Source: Candidatus Omnitrophota bacterium
GTDB taxonomy: Bacteria; Omnitrophota; Gorgyraeia; Gorgyraeales; Gorgyraeaceae
Assembly (NCBI GenBank): GCA_026387235.1
Contig: JAPLMD010000024.1
Coordinates: 1 to 40,823 of the forward strand
Reading direction: 5' to 3'
DNA length: 40,823 nucleotides
The notes under the pieces are model-generated. The model did no database searches. It was not told the origin of the DNA and saw only the letters and a program-made list of their open reading frames with translations. Shown here in pieces: positions 1 to 7,879 of the stretch. Position 1 is the stretch's first letter, and the number at the start of each line of letters is the position of its first letter. The translations under genes and the position numbers were made by a program.

Positions 1-318
1 ACTAGGCGTGGCATTGGAACTCTCTATGGTTCCCGTCATTAACTCCGAAGAAAAAAGGGTAATAAGAATAGAGCTTTTAATTTTTAGAGGAAGAGAAGCA
101 AAAGTAGAAGAATTATTTTTAAAAAGCAGGGCATGTTTGGAAAGAACAGGAGCAAAAAATTTATTATCAATAAAGGTGCCCAACCCTTCGTCCCAAGCAT
201 TAAAAATAGCAGTGGAGCAAGCGATATAAAGTTTTTGCGTGGTGCAAAGCACCCCTCTGAGAAGAATTAATTCTTGCAAGATTTTTATGCAGAGTTTTTG
301 TTTTTCCAAGTCTTTCAT
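1..318 (-). CDS. Possible N-terminal part of an unidentified protein (runs off left edge)
   Basis: A minus-strand reading frame starts at ATG 316-318 and stays open to the window edge (106 codons without a stop). It has a good ribosome binding site, AAGGAAGAGG, four bases before the start, and it follows nth in the same direction after a 46-bp gap. The N-terminal 25 residues look like a normal amphipathic helix, but the rest is rich in Ser, Thr and Phe, and I recognise no domain. A competing plus-strand frame (2-229, open from the left edge, ending TAA) covers the same bases and has a Lys/Glu/Arg-rich composition with codons closer to the neighbours. Only one is likely real, and I cannot decide from this sequence. 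Confidence 0.3.
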   Translation of the reverse strand, partial: MKDLEKQKLCIKILQELILLRGVLCTTQKLYIACSTAIFNAWDEGLGTFIDNKFFAPVLSKHALLFKNNSSTFASLPLKIKSSILITLFSSELMTGTIESSNATPS

Positions 319-364
319 TTTTCCTCTTCCTTAATTAACTTGTAGAATAATTATAGCCGGGAAA

Positions 365-1009
365 TTAAGAAAAAAGAGATTTTTTTCCTTTAAAAGCCGA
401 CGGGCACAATTTATTTAACTTACATTCGCCGCACAATGGTTTTCTGGCATTACAAATCTTTCTTCCGTGCAAAATCAATAAATGAGAAAATACAGCCCAT
501 TCTGTCTTTGGAACTACTTTCATTAAATCATTTTCTATCTTATCCGGCTCAGTATTTTTTGTAAGGCCCAAACGGCATGATAACCTTATAACGTGCGTAT
601 CAACCACTATGCCGGCTATTTTCCCGAATCCGGAAGACAGGATAACATTGGCTGTTTTTCTGCCTACGCCCGGAAGGCCTGTCAGCTCCTCCATGGTATC
701 CGGCACCCTAGCGTTAAATCCGCTTAAAATCTTATTCGCCGAGCCTATGATGCTTTTTGCCTTATTCCTGTAAAAGCCCGTTGAATGTATTGCCTTTTCA
801 AATTCCTCAGGGTCAGCTTCTGCAAAATCAGAAATATTTTTATATTTTTTAAATAAAACCGGCGTTACCTTGTTCACCCTCACGTCCGTGCACTGCGCAG
901 AAAGAATGGTGGCAACCAAAAGCTGCCAGGTATTTTTAAATCTAAGCGCTATCTTCGCATCAGGGTATTCTTTTTTTAGAATCCTTATTATTTCTTTGAT
1001 ATTTGTCAT
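365..1009 (-). CDS. nth: Endonuclease III, DNA glycosylase/AP lyase
   Basis: This is a base-excision repair enzyme that removes oxidised pyrimidines and cleaves the abasic site, acting in the cytoplasm. The 214-residue length is typical. The helix-hairpin-helix is seen at residues 111-120 (GLPGVGRKTA), with catalytic Lys118, and the catalytic Asp137 lies in VVDTHV. The C-terminal [4Fe-4S] loop is intact: C186-x6-C193-x2-C196-x5-C202. The start ATG overlaps the stop of the upstream TauE-like gene by 4 bp, so the two are translationally coupled. A second, different oxidative-damage glycosylase (Ogg type) lies at 15.0 kb. Confidence 0.95.
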   Translation of the reverse strand: MTNIKEIIRILKKEYPDAKIALRFKNTWQLLVATILSAQCTDVRVNKVTPVLFKKYKNISDFAEADPEEFEKAIHSTGFYRNKAKSIIGSANKILSGFNARVPDTMEELTGLPGVGRKTANVILSSGFGKIAGIVVDTHVIRLSCRLGLTKNTEPDKIENDLMKVVPKTEWAVFSHLLILHGRKICNARKPLCGECKLNKLCPSAFKGKKSLFS

Positions 1010-1365
1010 TTGCCAAAAAACATATATACGGAAATACCCAATAATATTACGGCGAATACCTTTTTAAGAATCGGGCTTGGAACTGCCTGCACAAAAGCCG
1101 CGCCTATAAAACCACCTACGATAAATCCAAGGGCTATAAATAAAGCTGCTCTTACATTTACGTTTCCTGCCTTGTAATATTTTATCACAGCCAGAATTCC
1201 TACTGGTAAAAGAAGCGCGGCAAGAGCAGTGCCCTGGGCAAGATGCTGAGAAAATTTAAAAATATAAACAAGGGCAGGGATTAATATTATAGCCCCTCCT
1301 ATGCCGAAAAATCCTGAAGATATCCCCGACGCAAGTCCTATTAATATACTTAAAATATTGTCCAT
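1006..1365 (-). CDS. Half-size TauE/SafE-family membrane permease
   Basis: This is a 119-residue integral membrane protein with about four hydrophobic helices and the glycine-rich opening GxxSGxxGIGG seen in the TauE/SafE (anion, sulfite or organosulfonate exporter) superfamily. Full-length members have 7-8 helices, so this is a half-size version that would need to dimerise. The frame is intact from start to stop and the gene is coupled to nth by a 4-bp overlap, so it looks like a genuine short form rather than a fragment. The start lies only 9 bp from the outer end of the inverted-repeat element at 1374-1671, so its promoter may sit in or across that element. The substrate is unknown. Confidence 0.8.
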   Translation of the reverse strand: MDNILSILIGLASGISSGFFGIGGAIILIPALVYIFKFSQHLAQGTALAALLLPVGILAVIKYYKAGNVNVRAALFIALGFIVGGFIGAAFVQAVPSPILKKVFAVILLGISVYMFFGK

Positions 1366-1373
1366 ATTTGAAT

Positions 1374-1671
1374 ATGCTTTGCCTAGACTATGCGAGTTGA
1401 AAGGCCTTTTTGTCCCGAGCTGGCACGGTGTTTCTCTGCTCCGGTAGGCTTTCGAAAAGACGCTTGGCCGCCCCAGCGGGTCGGCCTTCGCTCCGTTTTT
1501 CTTCTCGCTCGTCTGCCACAGTTCCTGTGGCAGACACCATGCCCGCTCGAAGAAAAAAGGCTTTTCTCAAAGCCTACCGGAGCAGAGAAACGAGCGAGGG
1601 AGAAAACGGAGCGAAATTTTCTCGCTGGGAAAATTTCGCGTCCTTGAAACTCGCTAGTCTAGGCAAAGCAT
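1374..1671. repeat. Non-coding multi-arm inverted-repeat element (about 298 bp)
   Basis: This fills the only gene-free stretch above 300 bp. The outer arms 1374-1390 (ATGCTTTGCCTAGACTA) and 1655-1671 are perfect 17-bp inverted repeats and continue for 7 more bases after a one-base bulge. A 23-bp perfect pair (1430-1452 with 1569-1591) and an imperfect 23-bp pair (1489-1511 with 1591-1613) are interleaved rather than nested. Small hairpins lie at 1511-1535 (11-bp stem, 3-base loop) and 1612-1638 (10-bp stem). It is more GC-rich than its surroundings. The short open frames across it look like by-products of the palindromes. There is no transposase and no clear target-site duplication. It could be a MITE-like or dispersed structured repeat. 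Confidence 0.8.
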
Positions 1672-1678
1672 CCTATTG

Positions 1679-1707
1679 TTTACTTTATTCAGCCTATATG
1701 TTAAATT
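1679..1707 (+). promoter_or_regulatory. Promoter for the oxidase-racemase pair, leaderless geometry
   Basis: TTTACT (1679-1684), a 17-bp spacer, then TAAATT (1702-1707). The -10 ends exactly six bases before the ATG at 1714, and no ribosome binding site precedes the start. Transcription would therefore begin at or next to the start codon. Confidence 0.5.
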
Positions 1708-1713
1708 ATACCT

Positions 1714-3162
1714 ATGATTATAAAGACAGACGCTGATATTATCAAGGGATATTTTGAAGACTATTCAGGCCTTCTGGGAGGCTATGCAGATAAGGTCATA
1801 TTGCCTGACAATGAAAAAGAAGCCAGGGATTGCCTGCTTGAAGCAAGCGCTAAAAAAGTCCCGGTTACAATATCAGGAGGCGGCACAGGCGTTACCGGCG
1901 CAAGGATACCTTTCGGCGGGTGGGTAATTGCCACGGAACGCTTTAATAAAATAATAGAAATAAACGAGCAATCCTCAACTGCAACTCTCCAACCCGGAGT
2001 AAGGCTTTCTGATCTTGAAAATGAGCTTTCAAAAAAAGGCCTCACATATCTTCCTGACCCTACGGAACCAAACGCTTTTATCGGAGGCACCATATCCACA
2101 AACGCCTCAGGCGCAAAAGGTTTTAAATACGGCTCAACGCGCAATTACGTAAAAAGACTCAAGGTTCTTCTTTCTACAGGAGATATTATTGATATAAAAC
2201 GCGGAGATTATTTTATAAGCAGGGGCCGGCCATTCTCTCTTAAATTAAAAAATAAAGAAATAAAAATTAAAATCCCGGATTATTCAATGCCTGAAATAAA
2301 AACAGCCGCAGGTTATTATGTCAAAGACCGCATGGACCTTCTGGATTTATTCATAGGCCATGAAGGGACGCTGGGTTTCATACTTGAGACCGATATAGCG
2401 CTGAGTAAAAGGCCCGAAGGCGTAATGGGTTTTTTCAGTTTTTTCTCTTCCGAAGACGACGCGATCAGCTTCGTAAGGGACGCTAAAACCTATAATGCAA
2501 TGTCCCTGGAATACATGGACGAAAATTCCCTCTCCCTTCTCAGGACAAAATACCCTAACATACCGAAATCCGCAAAGGGCCTGATATATTTTGAGCAGGA
2601 CTACAAAAAAGAATCCGAGCCTCAGCTTATAGATTCATGGACGAGGCTTCTTGAAAAACACAAGGCCCTGACGGAAGATTCATATTTTGCGGACTCTGAC
2701 AAAGAGAGGGCGAAGTTAAAGGAATTAAGGCACGCCCTTCCCGATGCAGTAAACGAGATTGTGAAAAAAAATAAAATGCCGAAAGTAGGAACAGACATAG
2801 CCGTACCTGATGCTGGATTCAGGGAAATGCTGAAATTCTACAAGGAAAAACTTGCGTCTTCCGGGATAGCTTACTTGATATTCGGCCACATAGGCGAAAG
2901 CCACATGCACGTAAACATGCTTCCCAGGACAGAGGAAGAATTTAAAAAAAGCCAACAGGTATACATGGAATTCGCTAGAAAGGCAGTCGGCATGGGTGGC
3001 ACGGTTTCCGCGGAGCATGGCATAGGAAAACTAAAACATCACTTTCTCGAAATAATGTACGGAAAGGATAATTTAAAACAGATGGCGCTTCTTAAAAAAT
3101 CGCTGGACCCGTCCTGCATATTAGGTCTTGATAATATATTTCCGAAGGAACTCCTAAGATGA
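1714..3162 (+). CDS. FAD-binding oxidase, GlcD / D-lactate dehydrogenase type
   Basis: A 482-residue flavoprotein of the FAD-binding type 4 (PCMH) family that oxidises 2-hydroxy acids such as D-lactate or glycolate. The N-terminal FAD domain shows ISGGGTGVTGAR near residue 53 and the PDPTEPNAFIGGTISTNASG stretch. The C-terminal FAD-oxidase domain carries the conserved HIGESHMHVN and GGTVSAEHGIGK motifs near the end. There is no separate Fe-S subunit (GlcF type) next to it. Its stop overlaps the start of the LarA-like gene (ATGA), so the pair is one operon, which favours lactate as substrate: the racemase would supply the D-isomer. The electron acceptor is not shown by the sequence. Confidence 0.85.
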   Translation: MIIKTDADIIKGYFEDYSGLLGGYADKVILPDNEKEARDCLLEASAKKVPVTISGGGTGVTGARIPFGGWVIATERFNKIIEINEQSSTATLQPGVRLSDLENELSKKGLTYLPDPTEPNAFIGGTISTNASGAKGFKYGSTRNYVKRLKVLLSTGDIIDIKRGDYFISRGRPFSLKLKNKEIKIKIPDYSMPEIKTAAGYYVKDRMDLLDLFIGHEGTLGFILETDIALSKRPEGVMGFFSFFSSEDDAISFVRDAKTYNAMSLEYMDENSLSLLRTKYPNIPKSAKGLIYFEQDYKKESEPQLIDSWTRLLEKHKALTEDSYFADSDKERAKLKELRHALPDAVNEIVKKNKMPKVGTDIAVPDAGFREMLKFYKEKLASSGIAYLIFGHIGESHMHVNMLPRTEEEFKKSQQVYMEFARKAVGMGGTVSAEHGIGKLKHHFLEIMYGKDNLKQMALLKKSLDPSCILGLDNIFPKELLR

Positions 3163-4250
3163 AAACTATAATCGCTGTCCCTGATTTTACGCGCGAAGCC
3201 CATTTAAAAAAGATACTGCCCGGCCTTTTGAATAAACTGGCAGAAAAAGGCGTCCGGTATAAAGACATGGAAATACTCATCGGGACCGGGTTGCACAGGC
3301 AGCCTACCAAAAAAGAGATAGGATATAATCTCGGCAGCATCGCGGACAAAGTAAAAATATCTTCTCATAATTATAAAAATGTTTTCTACGCCGCAAGGTC
3401 AAAAAGAAATATCCCCGTATATCTGGATAAAAAATTAAAAAACGCTGATTCCATAATAACCGTCGGGGTGGTAGAGCCGCATCTTTACGCAGGATATAGC
3501 GGCGGCGTAAAGGTCCTCTCGATAGGCCTGGCCGGGGAAAAAACAATAAACGCAACGCACCATCCAAAATTCCTGGATCATCCGGGCACAAGGATATGTT
3601 CTGTAAAAAATAACCCTTTCCAGGATTTTATACAGGAAACAGCTTCCATCCTCCCGGTCAAATATTCCGTGAATATAATAAATGATGAAAACGGAAAAAT
3701 GGTGAAGGTATTTGAAGGAAAACCCGGGCCGTGTTTCAGAAAAGCAATCGGCTATTCAAGAAAAGTTTTCGAGAAGAAAATAAACCGGTATTTTGACGTA
3801 ATCATATGCGATATCCCATCTTCAAAAGGTATAAATATATACCAGGCATCGCGGCCGTTTAATTATGTGGCTAACGCCAGAAGCCCTGTCATAAAAAATA
3901 CATCTCTTATACTTGTAAACGCGGGCCTAGAAGAAGGTTTTGGAAAAGGCCTTGGCGAAAAACGTTTTATGAAAAAGATGCTGGAAATGAGGCATCCGGA
4001 TAAACTGATAAGCGAGATCAAAAAGGGCGGATGCCTGGCAGGAGAACATCGCGCCTACATGGTGGCAAAAGCCCTGAAAAAAGCAAATTTAGGGTTTATA
4101 TCCGGGAATGCCCGTTTTTATAGAAATAAAGGCCTTCCGTTTTTATTTTTCGAAGGCCTCGATGAAGCTAAAAAATATATAAGAAAAAACTTCAAAAATC
4201 CAAAAATATATTACCTCAAAAACGCGTTTGCTACTGTATTGAATTATTAA
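3159..4250 (+). CDS. larA: LarA-family nickel-pincer lactate racemase-like protein
   Basis: A DUF2088/LarA-family protein of 363 residues. With a constant offset from the studied clostridial LarA, the key positions fall into place: His46 (in GTGLHR), His108 (VEPH), Lys118 (GYSGGVK), His134 (NATHH), and Gln229 (YQASR). From what I remember of the family, these match the catalytic histidines, the cofactor-linking lysine, the nickel histidine and a substrate glutamine. The lysine three residues after that glutamine appears as Arg232. Activity would need the nickel-pincer cofactor made by LarB, LarC and LarE, none of which is in this window. It overlaps the oxidase gene by 4 bp. Another 2-hydroxyacid substrate is possible. 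Its 3' end overlaps the convergent gene by 4 bp. Confidence 0.75.
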   Translation: MKTIIAVPDFTREAHLKKILPGLLNKLAEKGVRYKDMEILIGTGLHRQPTKKEIGYNLGSIADKVKISSHNYKNVFYAARSKRNIPVYLDKKLKNADSIITVGVVEPHLYAGYSGGVKVLSIGLAGEKTINATHHPKFLDHPGTRICSVKNNPFQDFIQETASILPVKYSVNIINDENGKMVKVFEGKPGPCFRKAIGYSRKVFEKKINRYFDVIICDIPSSKGINIYQASRPFNYVANARSPVIKNTSLILVNAGLEEGFGKGLGEKRFMKKMLEMRHPDKLISEIKKGGCLAGEHRAYMVAKALKKANLGFISGNARFYRNKGLPFLFFEGLDEAKKYIRKNFKNPKIYYLKNAFATVLNY

Positions 4251-4936
4251 AAATCTCTGCTGATTCCAATGGCCAGCTCTTCCCCGTCCGCGAACATGCC
4301 TTCTACATTTAACCTTGTATCTTTCGCAATAATATAATCCGCGCCGATTACAACCCCAAACATTTTTTCTGATTTAATGCGACGCCTGTCGTGGTCATTC
4401 ACCCATTTTATAAAATCCACTGTTCCGTATCTTGCGCCGAGATAAGGCACGAGATTCCCTATGTCTTTTGATACCAATACCGAACCCTGCCAGTCGTCTA
4501 TTATAACCCTGTGTTTATCGCTTGCCGGGCATGTAGAGCGCGGGTGAACGCTTATGTGCTGGAAACCCGCTACAGTCTTTATGCCAAGATCTTTATTTTC
4601 ATACCCTTTTATCCTGAAACCATACCCTCCCGCAAAACTCGTATTATAATTTAAATTTCCCGGGTTGGAATTATGCCACGCCACGTCCCCCACACCTATC
4701 TTACCGTCAAAACATATCCAGTTAAATACGCCGTAAGAAACTGTTAAAAAATACCTATTATCGCTCGTTCCTCCCTGATCATCCTTCAGGTTTCTATCCA
4801 TGAGAAAATCTCCCTGGAGCCCCAGTATCAATCTCTTTTCCTTAGGCATGTAGGTTCCGTAACAAGGCGCGGCGTAAGTAACGCCGGAGCACAGTATGTT
4901 TAAAACTATCGCGAAAAATAAAAACCTTTTGAGCAT
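4247..4936 (-). CDS. Probable outer-membrane beta-barrel protein
   Basis: 229 residues with a clear signal peptide (MLKRFLFFAIVLNILCSGVTYA). The mature part has alternating strands, Gly and aromatic residues (GGYGFRIKGY, YLGARYGTVDF, GVVIGADYIIAK) and ends in phenylalanine (GISRDF), as expected of an outer-membrane barrel inserted by the BAM complex. I do not recognise a specific family. It is followed closely by nothing on its own strand, because its stop overlaps the convergent larA stop. It lies 13 bp downstream of the carboxypeptidase gene and probably shares its transcript. The presence of this gene supports a diderm cell envelope. Confidence 0.6.
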   Translation of the reverse strand: MLKRFLFFAIVLNILCSGVTYAAPCYGTYMPKEKRLILGLQGDFLMDRNLKDDQGGTSDNRYFLTVSYGVFNWICFDGKIGVGDVAWHNSNPGNLNYNTSFAGGYGFRIKGYENKDLGIKTVAGFQHISVHPRSTCPASDKHRVIIDDWQGSVLVSKDIGNLVPYLGARYGTVDFIKWVNDHDRRRIKSEKMFGVVIGADYIIAKDTRLNVEGMFADGEELAIGISRDF

Positions 4937-4949
4937 AAATTTATCCCTG

Positions 4950-5756
4950 TTAAAATAATTTTCTGCCTTTTTCTGCCAGTTCCTTCAGATCAGGCCATAA
5001 TTTTTTTCCTTTCAACATGACCACTATCAGATTATGCCTTTTATCATAACTAATATAACCTGCAAAACACTGCTTGGCCCTTATAGTATACCCTGTCTTT
5101 CCTAAAATCAAATAAGAAGTCTTTTTCCATAAGCTTTTATTATGGTTCCTTAATTTTATACGCCTCCCTGTGTTTAATTCCGTTATCTCTGTTTCTTTTA
5201 TGCCTAGGATATCTAGAAGTCTTTTATCTTTTGTAGCCTCGCGTACTATCAAAGCCATGTCATAAGCGGTAGAATACTGGCCTTTTGCGGGCAATCCATT
5301 TGAAGTTTTAAAATTCGTATTGCGGCAGCCAAGCCTCCTCGCCATATCATTCATAATGCTGACGAAATCTTTTTCCGTACCTGCCACGCTTTCAGCCAGC
5401 GCCACGCTAGCGTCATTTCCTGAATTTAATAAAAGCGCTTTAAGCATATCCTCAGTAGAGTACACCTCTCCTTTTTTAATATCTACCTTGCTTGGAGGCA
5501 TGCACGTAGCGCACCTTGAAACAATCACCTTTTTATCAAGGCTGGATTTTTTCAGAACTACGAGAGCGGTCATTATCTTTGCGGTAGAGGCCGGGGCGAG
5601 TTTGATATGCGGGTTTTTTGAATACAGGACCTTTTTATTCCATCCGTTCATAAGCACAACGGAATTCGCCGTGATATGAATAGCTTCTTTTGCGAGAAGA
5701 TTCGCGCTTAAGCTTGAAGATATAACAAATATGAATATGAGGATTCTTCGAAACAT
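4950..5756 (-). CDS. D-alanyl-D-alanine carboxypeptidase (peptidase S11, DacA/DacF type)
   Basis: An exported penicillin-binding protein that trims the terminal D-Ala of peptidoglycan stem peptides. There is an N-terminal signal peptide over about 22 residues. All three active-site motifs are present: S57-x-x-K60 (ASTAKIMTAL), S112-G-N114 (NSGNDAS) and K220-T-G222 (GKTGYT). The length of 268 residues covers the catalytic domain only. The C-terminal beta domain and amphipathic anchor of classic PBP5 are missing, as in shorter DacF-like enzymes. A CATC pair near residue 82 is unusual. The start follows directly after the stop of the upstream membrane protein gene. Confidence 0.92.
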   Translation of the reverse strand: MFRRILIFIFVISSSLSANLLAKEAIHITANSVVLMNGWNKKVLYSKNPHIKLAPASTAKIMTALVVLKKSSLDKKVIVSRCATCMPPSKVDIKKGEVYSTEDMLKALLLNSGNDASVALAESVAGTEKDFVSIMNDMARRLGCRNTNFKTSNGLPAKGQYSTAYDMALIVREATKDKRLLDILGIKETEITELNTGRRIKLRNHNKSLWKKTSYLILGKTGYTIRAKQCFAGYISYDKRHNLIVVMLKGKKLWPDLKELAEKGRKLF

Positions 5757-6038
5757 TTAACCTTGATGCATTTCACGGGTTTCTCTAGATACGTCTTCGA
5801 GGGCTATCTTTGCGCGCTCGAGTTCAGCGGCAAGCCTGGTGGTTATAATCAAGTGTCTATAAGAAAGCAGGCTGAACGCCAGGTTCAGAAACGCGAGTAA
5901 AAGCAGAAATATATTAACCTTGGTATTGAGCAAAAAATACAGGAAGAAAAACATGCCGAGTATTATGAGAAGCCTGTTCACTCTCCCGACTACTTCTATA
6001 AATATTTCATCGCTGGTTAATTTTTCCATATCTCGCAT
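5757..6038 (-). CDS. Small membrane protein of unknown function
   Basis: 93 residues with two hydrophobic stretches (about residues 23-42 and 43-62) followed by a charged, probably coiled-coil tail (RLAAELERAKIALEDVSRETREM). Layout suggests two membrane helices with the tail in the cytoplasm. No family is recognised. An internal ATG at 6029 (MEKLTSDE) is an equally good start. Neither has a strong ribosome binding site. The stop directly abuts the carboxypeptidase start codon, so it is first in that envelope operon. Confidence 0.6.
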   Translation of the reverse strand: MRDMEKLTSDEIFIEVVGRVNRLLIILGMFFFLYFLLNTKVNIFLLLLAFLNLAFSLLSYRHLIITTRLAAELERAKIALEDVSRETREMHQG

Positions 6039-6071
6039 CCGGAAATACCCGACTGGTTTCTATAAGCACAA

Positions 6072-6080
6072 ATTATACCA
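6072..6080 (-). promoter_or_regulatory. Extended -10 promoter for the envelope operon
   Basis: TGGTATAAT reads on the minus strand at 6072-6080. No convincing -35 lies at 16-18 bp, so the extended TG motif probably compensates. It would give a leader of roughly 26-35 bases. Confidence 0.45.
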
Positions 6081-6104
6081 TTTTTGCAATATTTAGTATA
6101 TATC

Positions 6105-6134
6105 AAAAATCACCCTTCGACAAGCTCAGGGTGA
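6105..6134 (-). terminator. Terminator built from a REP-like repeat, downstream of nadE
   Basis: On the minus strand TCACCCT, an 11-base loop and AGGGTGA form a 7-bp stem, followed directly by TTTTT (6105-6109 on the plus strand). The core CCCTGAGCTTGTCGAAGGG is a sequence I have seen as a dispersed repeat in many bacterial genomes. A further GTCGAA near 6172-6177 pairs with the loop TTCGAC, so the repeat unit may extend to about 6178. Confidence 0.55.
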
Positions 6135-6181
6135 TACTGAGCGGCGGCCTTTTGTTCGCCATGAATGCCTAGTCGAACGTA

Positions 6182-7807
6182 TCAATGCGGCGTAAATTTA
6201 TTTGTTATAGGCATACGCCTATCTTTTCCAAATGCCATAGGCGTAATCTTTACGCCCGGCGGTGCCTGGCGCCTCTTATATTCACTGCGGTCTATCATGT
6301 TCAATGTCTTTTTCACAATGTCTTTATGGCCTACCCTTTTTACTATTTCGTCAAAACCTTTGTTTTTTTCGACATAAAGGTCTATAACCCTGTCTAAAAA
6401 ATCATAAGGCGGCAAAGTATCCTGGTCTTTCTGATTAGGCCTTAATTCAGCGGTAGGAGCTCTTTTGAAAACACTCTTGGGAATGATGTCATTGCCTTCT
6501 CTTTTATTTCTATATTCCGCCAGTTCGTAAACAAGCTTCTTAGGCGCGTCTTTTATCACGCTGAAGCCGCCTGCCATATCTCCGTACAAAGTGCAATAAC
6601 CCGCGCTGGTTTCGCTTTTATTACCGGTATTAAGCACCAGGTACCCGAACTTATTCGAAAAGGCCATTAGTATATTGCCTCGTATCCTGGCCTGAATATT
6701 TTCTTCCGCTATGTTAGGGCTTGAGCCTTTAAAATGCAGGCTCAATGTCTTTAGGTAAGAGCCGAATATATTATCTATTGATATTTTATGGAATTTTATT
6801 CCCAGGTTACCTGCTATTATTCCCGCATCTTTCTGCGTTTCGATTGAAGAATATCTGGACGGCATGCTGATTGCCAGGACATTCCCTCTGCCAAGTGCAT
6901 CTGCTGCAATACATGCCACAAGCGCTGAATCTATTCCTCCGCTAAGGCCTAAAGCAACCTTATTAAAATTATTTTTGCGCACATAATCCTTTAAACCCAG
7001 CGTGAGCGCGGAATATATCTCTTCATACTCGGAGATTGGTTTAGTTTTTGAATGCGTTTTCTTCTGCTTTTTCGATAAATCCAGGTCAAATATCAATAAA
7101 TCCTCATCAAATGCCTTTGCCTGCGCAATAACCAAACCGTCTTTTCCGAATAAAGCGCTCCTGCCGTCAAACACCAGTTCATCCTGCCCGCCAACGAGAT
7201 TACAGTAAACTATAGGGATTCCGAATCTTTTTGCCTTGGCCCCTATTACCTTCTCCCGTTCTCTGATCTTATTAATATGATAAGGCGACGCGGAAATATT
7301 AACTAAAAATTGCGCCTTTGAAAAAGCCCTCTCTTCTATCCGGCTTTGCTGCGTCCAAATGTCTTCGCATATATTTAATCCAAAAGAAAAATCCTTTGTC
7401 TTCACCAGCGCATTTCTCAAACCAGGCTTAAAGTATCTTTTTTCGTCAAAAATGCCGTAATTCGGCAGATGCATTTTGTGGTACACGCAGATTATTTTTT
7501 TATTGCATATCACTGCCGCGCTATTGTATATATCCCCATCTTTCTCATCCACAAATCCCACTATCGCGATCGTATCGCCTGTTTTTTGAGATATATTTTT
7601 CAGGCATTTGAAATTCTCTTTTATGAAATGCGGCTTTAAAAGCAAATCTTCGGGCGGATAGCCTGTTATACTGAGTTCCGGAAATACAACCAAATCAATA
7701 TCTTTGGAAGCTGCCTCTTTCATGCAGGATAATATCTTATTAGAATTACCCTCAAGGTCGCCTACTGTAGTATTTATCTGGCCTATTGCTATTCTGATAT
7801 GTTTCAT
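6182..7807 (-). CDS. nadE: Glutamine-dependent NAD+ synthetase
   Basis: This catalyses the last step of NAD synthesis: amidation of nicotinate adenine dinucleotide using glutamine and ATP. The N-terminal nitrilase-like glutaminase domain carries the triad Glu44 (VFPELS), Lys111 (VYHKMHLP) and Cys147 (GLNICEDIW). The C-terminal synthetase domain has the PP-loop LSGGIDSALV and the downstream NTGNKSE motif. At 541 residues it matches the bacterial two-domain form, so no separate glutaminase is needed. It is a single-gene unit with a REP-like terminator behind it and a divergent promoter region in front. Confidence 0.95.
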   Translation of the reverse strand: MKHIRIAIGQINTTVGDLEGNSNKILSCMKEAASKDIDLVVFPELSITGYPPEDLLLKPHFIKENFKCLKNISQKTGDTIAIVGFVDEKDGDIYNSAAVICNKKIICVYHKMHLPNYGIFDEKRYFKPGLRNALVKTKDFSFGLNICEDIWTQQSRIEERAFSKAQFLVNISASPYHINKIREREKVIGAKAKRFGIPIVYCNLVGGQDELVFDGRSALFGKDGLVIAQAKAFDEDLLIFDLDLSKKQKKTHSKTKPISEYEEIYSALTLGLKDYVRKNNFNKVALGLSGGIDSALVACIAADALGRGNVLAISMPSRYSSIETQKDAGIIAGNLGIKFHKISIDNIFGSYLKTLSLHFKGSSPNIAEENIQARIRGNILMAFSNKFGYLVLNTGNKSETSAGYCTLYGDMAGGFSVIKDAPKKLVYELAEYRNKREGNDIIPKSVFKRAPTAELRPNQKDQDTLPPYDFLDRVIDLYVEKNKGFDEIVKRVGHKDIVKKTLNMIDRSEYKRRQAPPGVKITPMAFGKDRRMPITNKFTPH

Positions 7808-7821
7808 AGTGATATTTACCC

Positions 7822-7850
7822 TTGTATCTTAAGCATAGATTATATATAAT
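7822..7850 (+). promoter_or_regulatory. Sigma-70 type promoter for the DxNxDG repeat protein
   Basis: TTGTAT (7822-7827), 17-bp spacer, TATAAT (7845-7850). The gene starts at 7880 with AGGAG at 7863-7867. The ATTATATATAAT core is itself palindromic and may also serve nadE on the other strand. Confidence 0.5.
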
Positions 7851-7879
7851 ATTAGCACAACTAGGAGAAATACGCAAAT

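Noticed and set aside
1006-1365. TauE-like gene as a truncated pseudogene
   Set aside because: The frame is intact, has four complete helices and is coupled to nth by overlap. Half-size members are plausible.
1388-1736. Three overlapping short frames on both strands
   Set aside because: They lie wholly or mostly in the inverted-repeat element, are composed of its Arg/Ser/Pro-rich palindromic sequence, and have no ribosome sites or recognisable domains.
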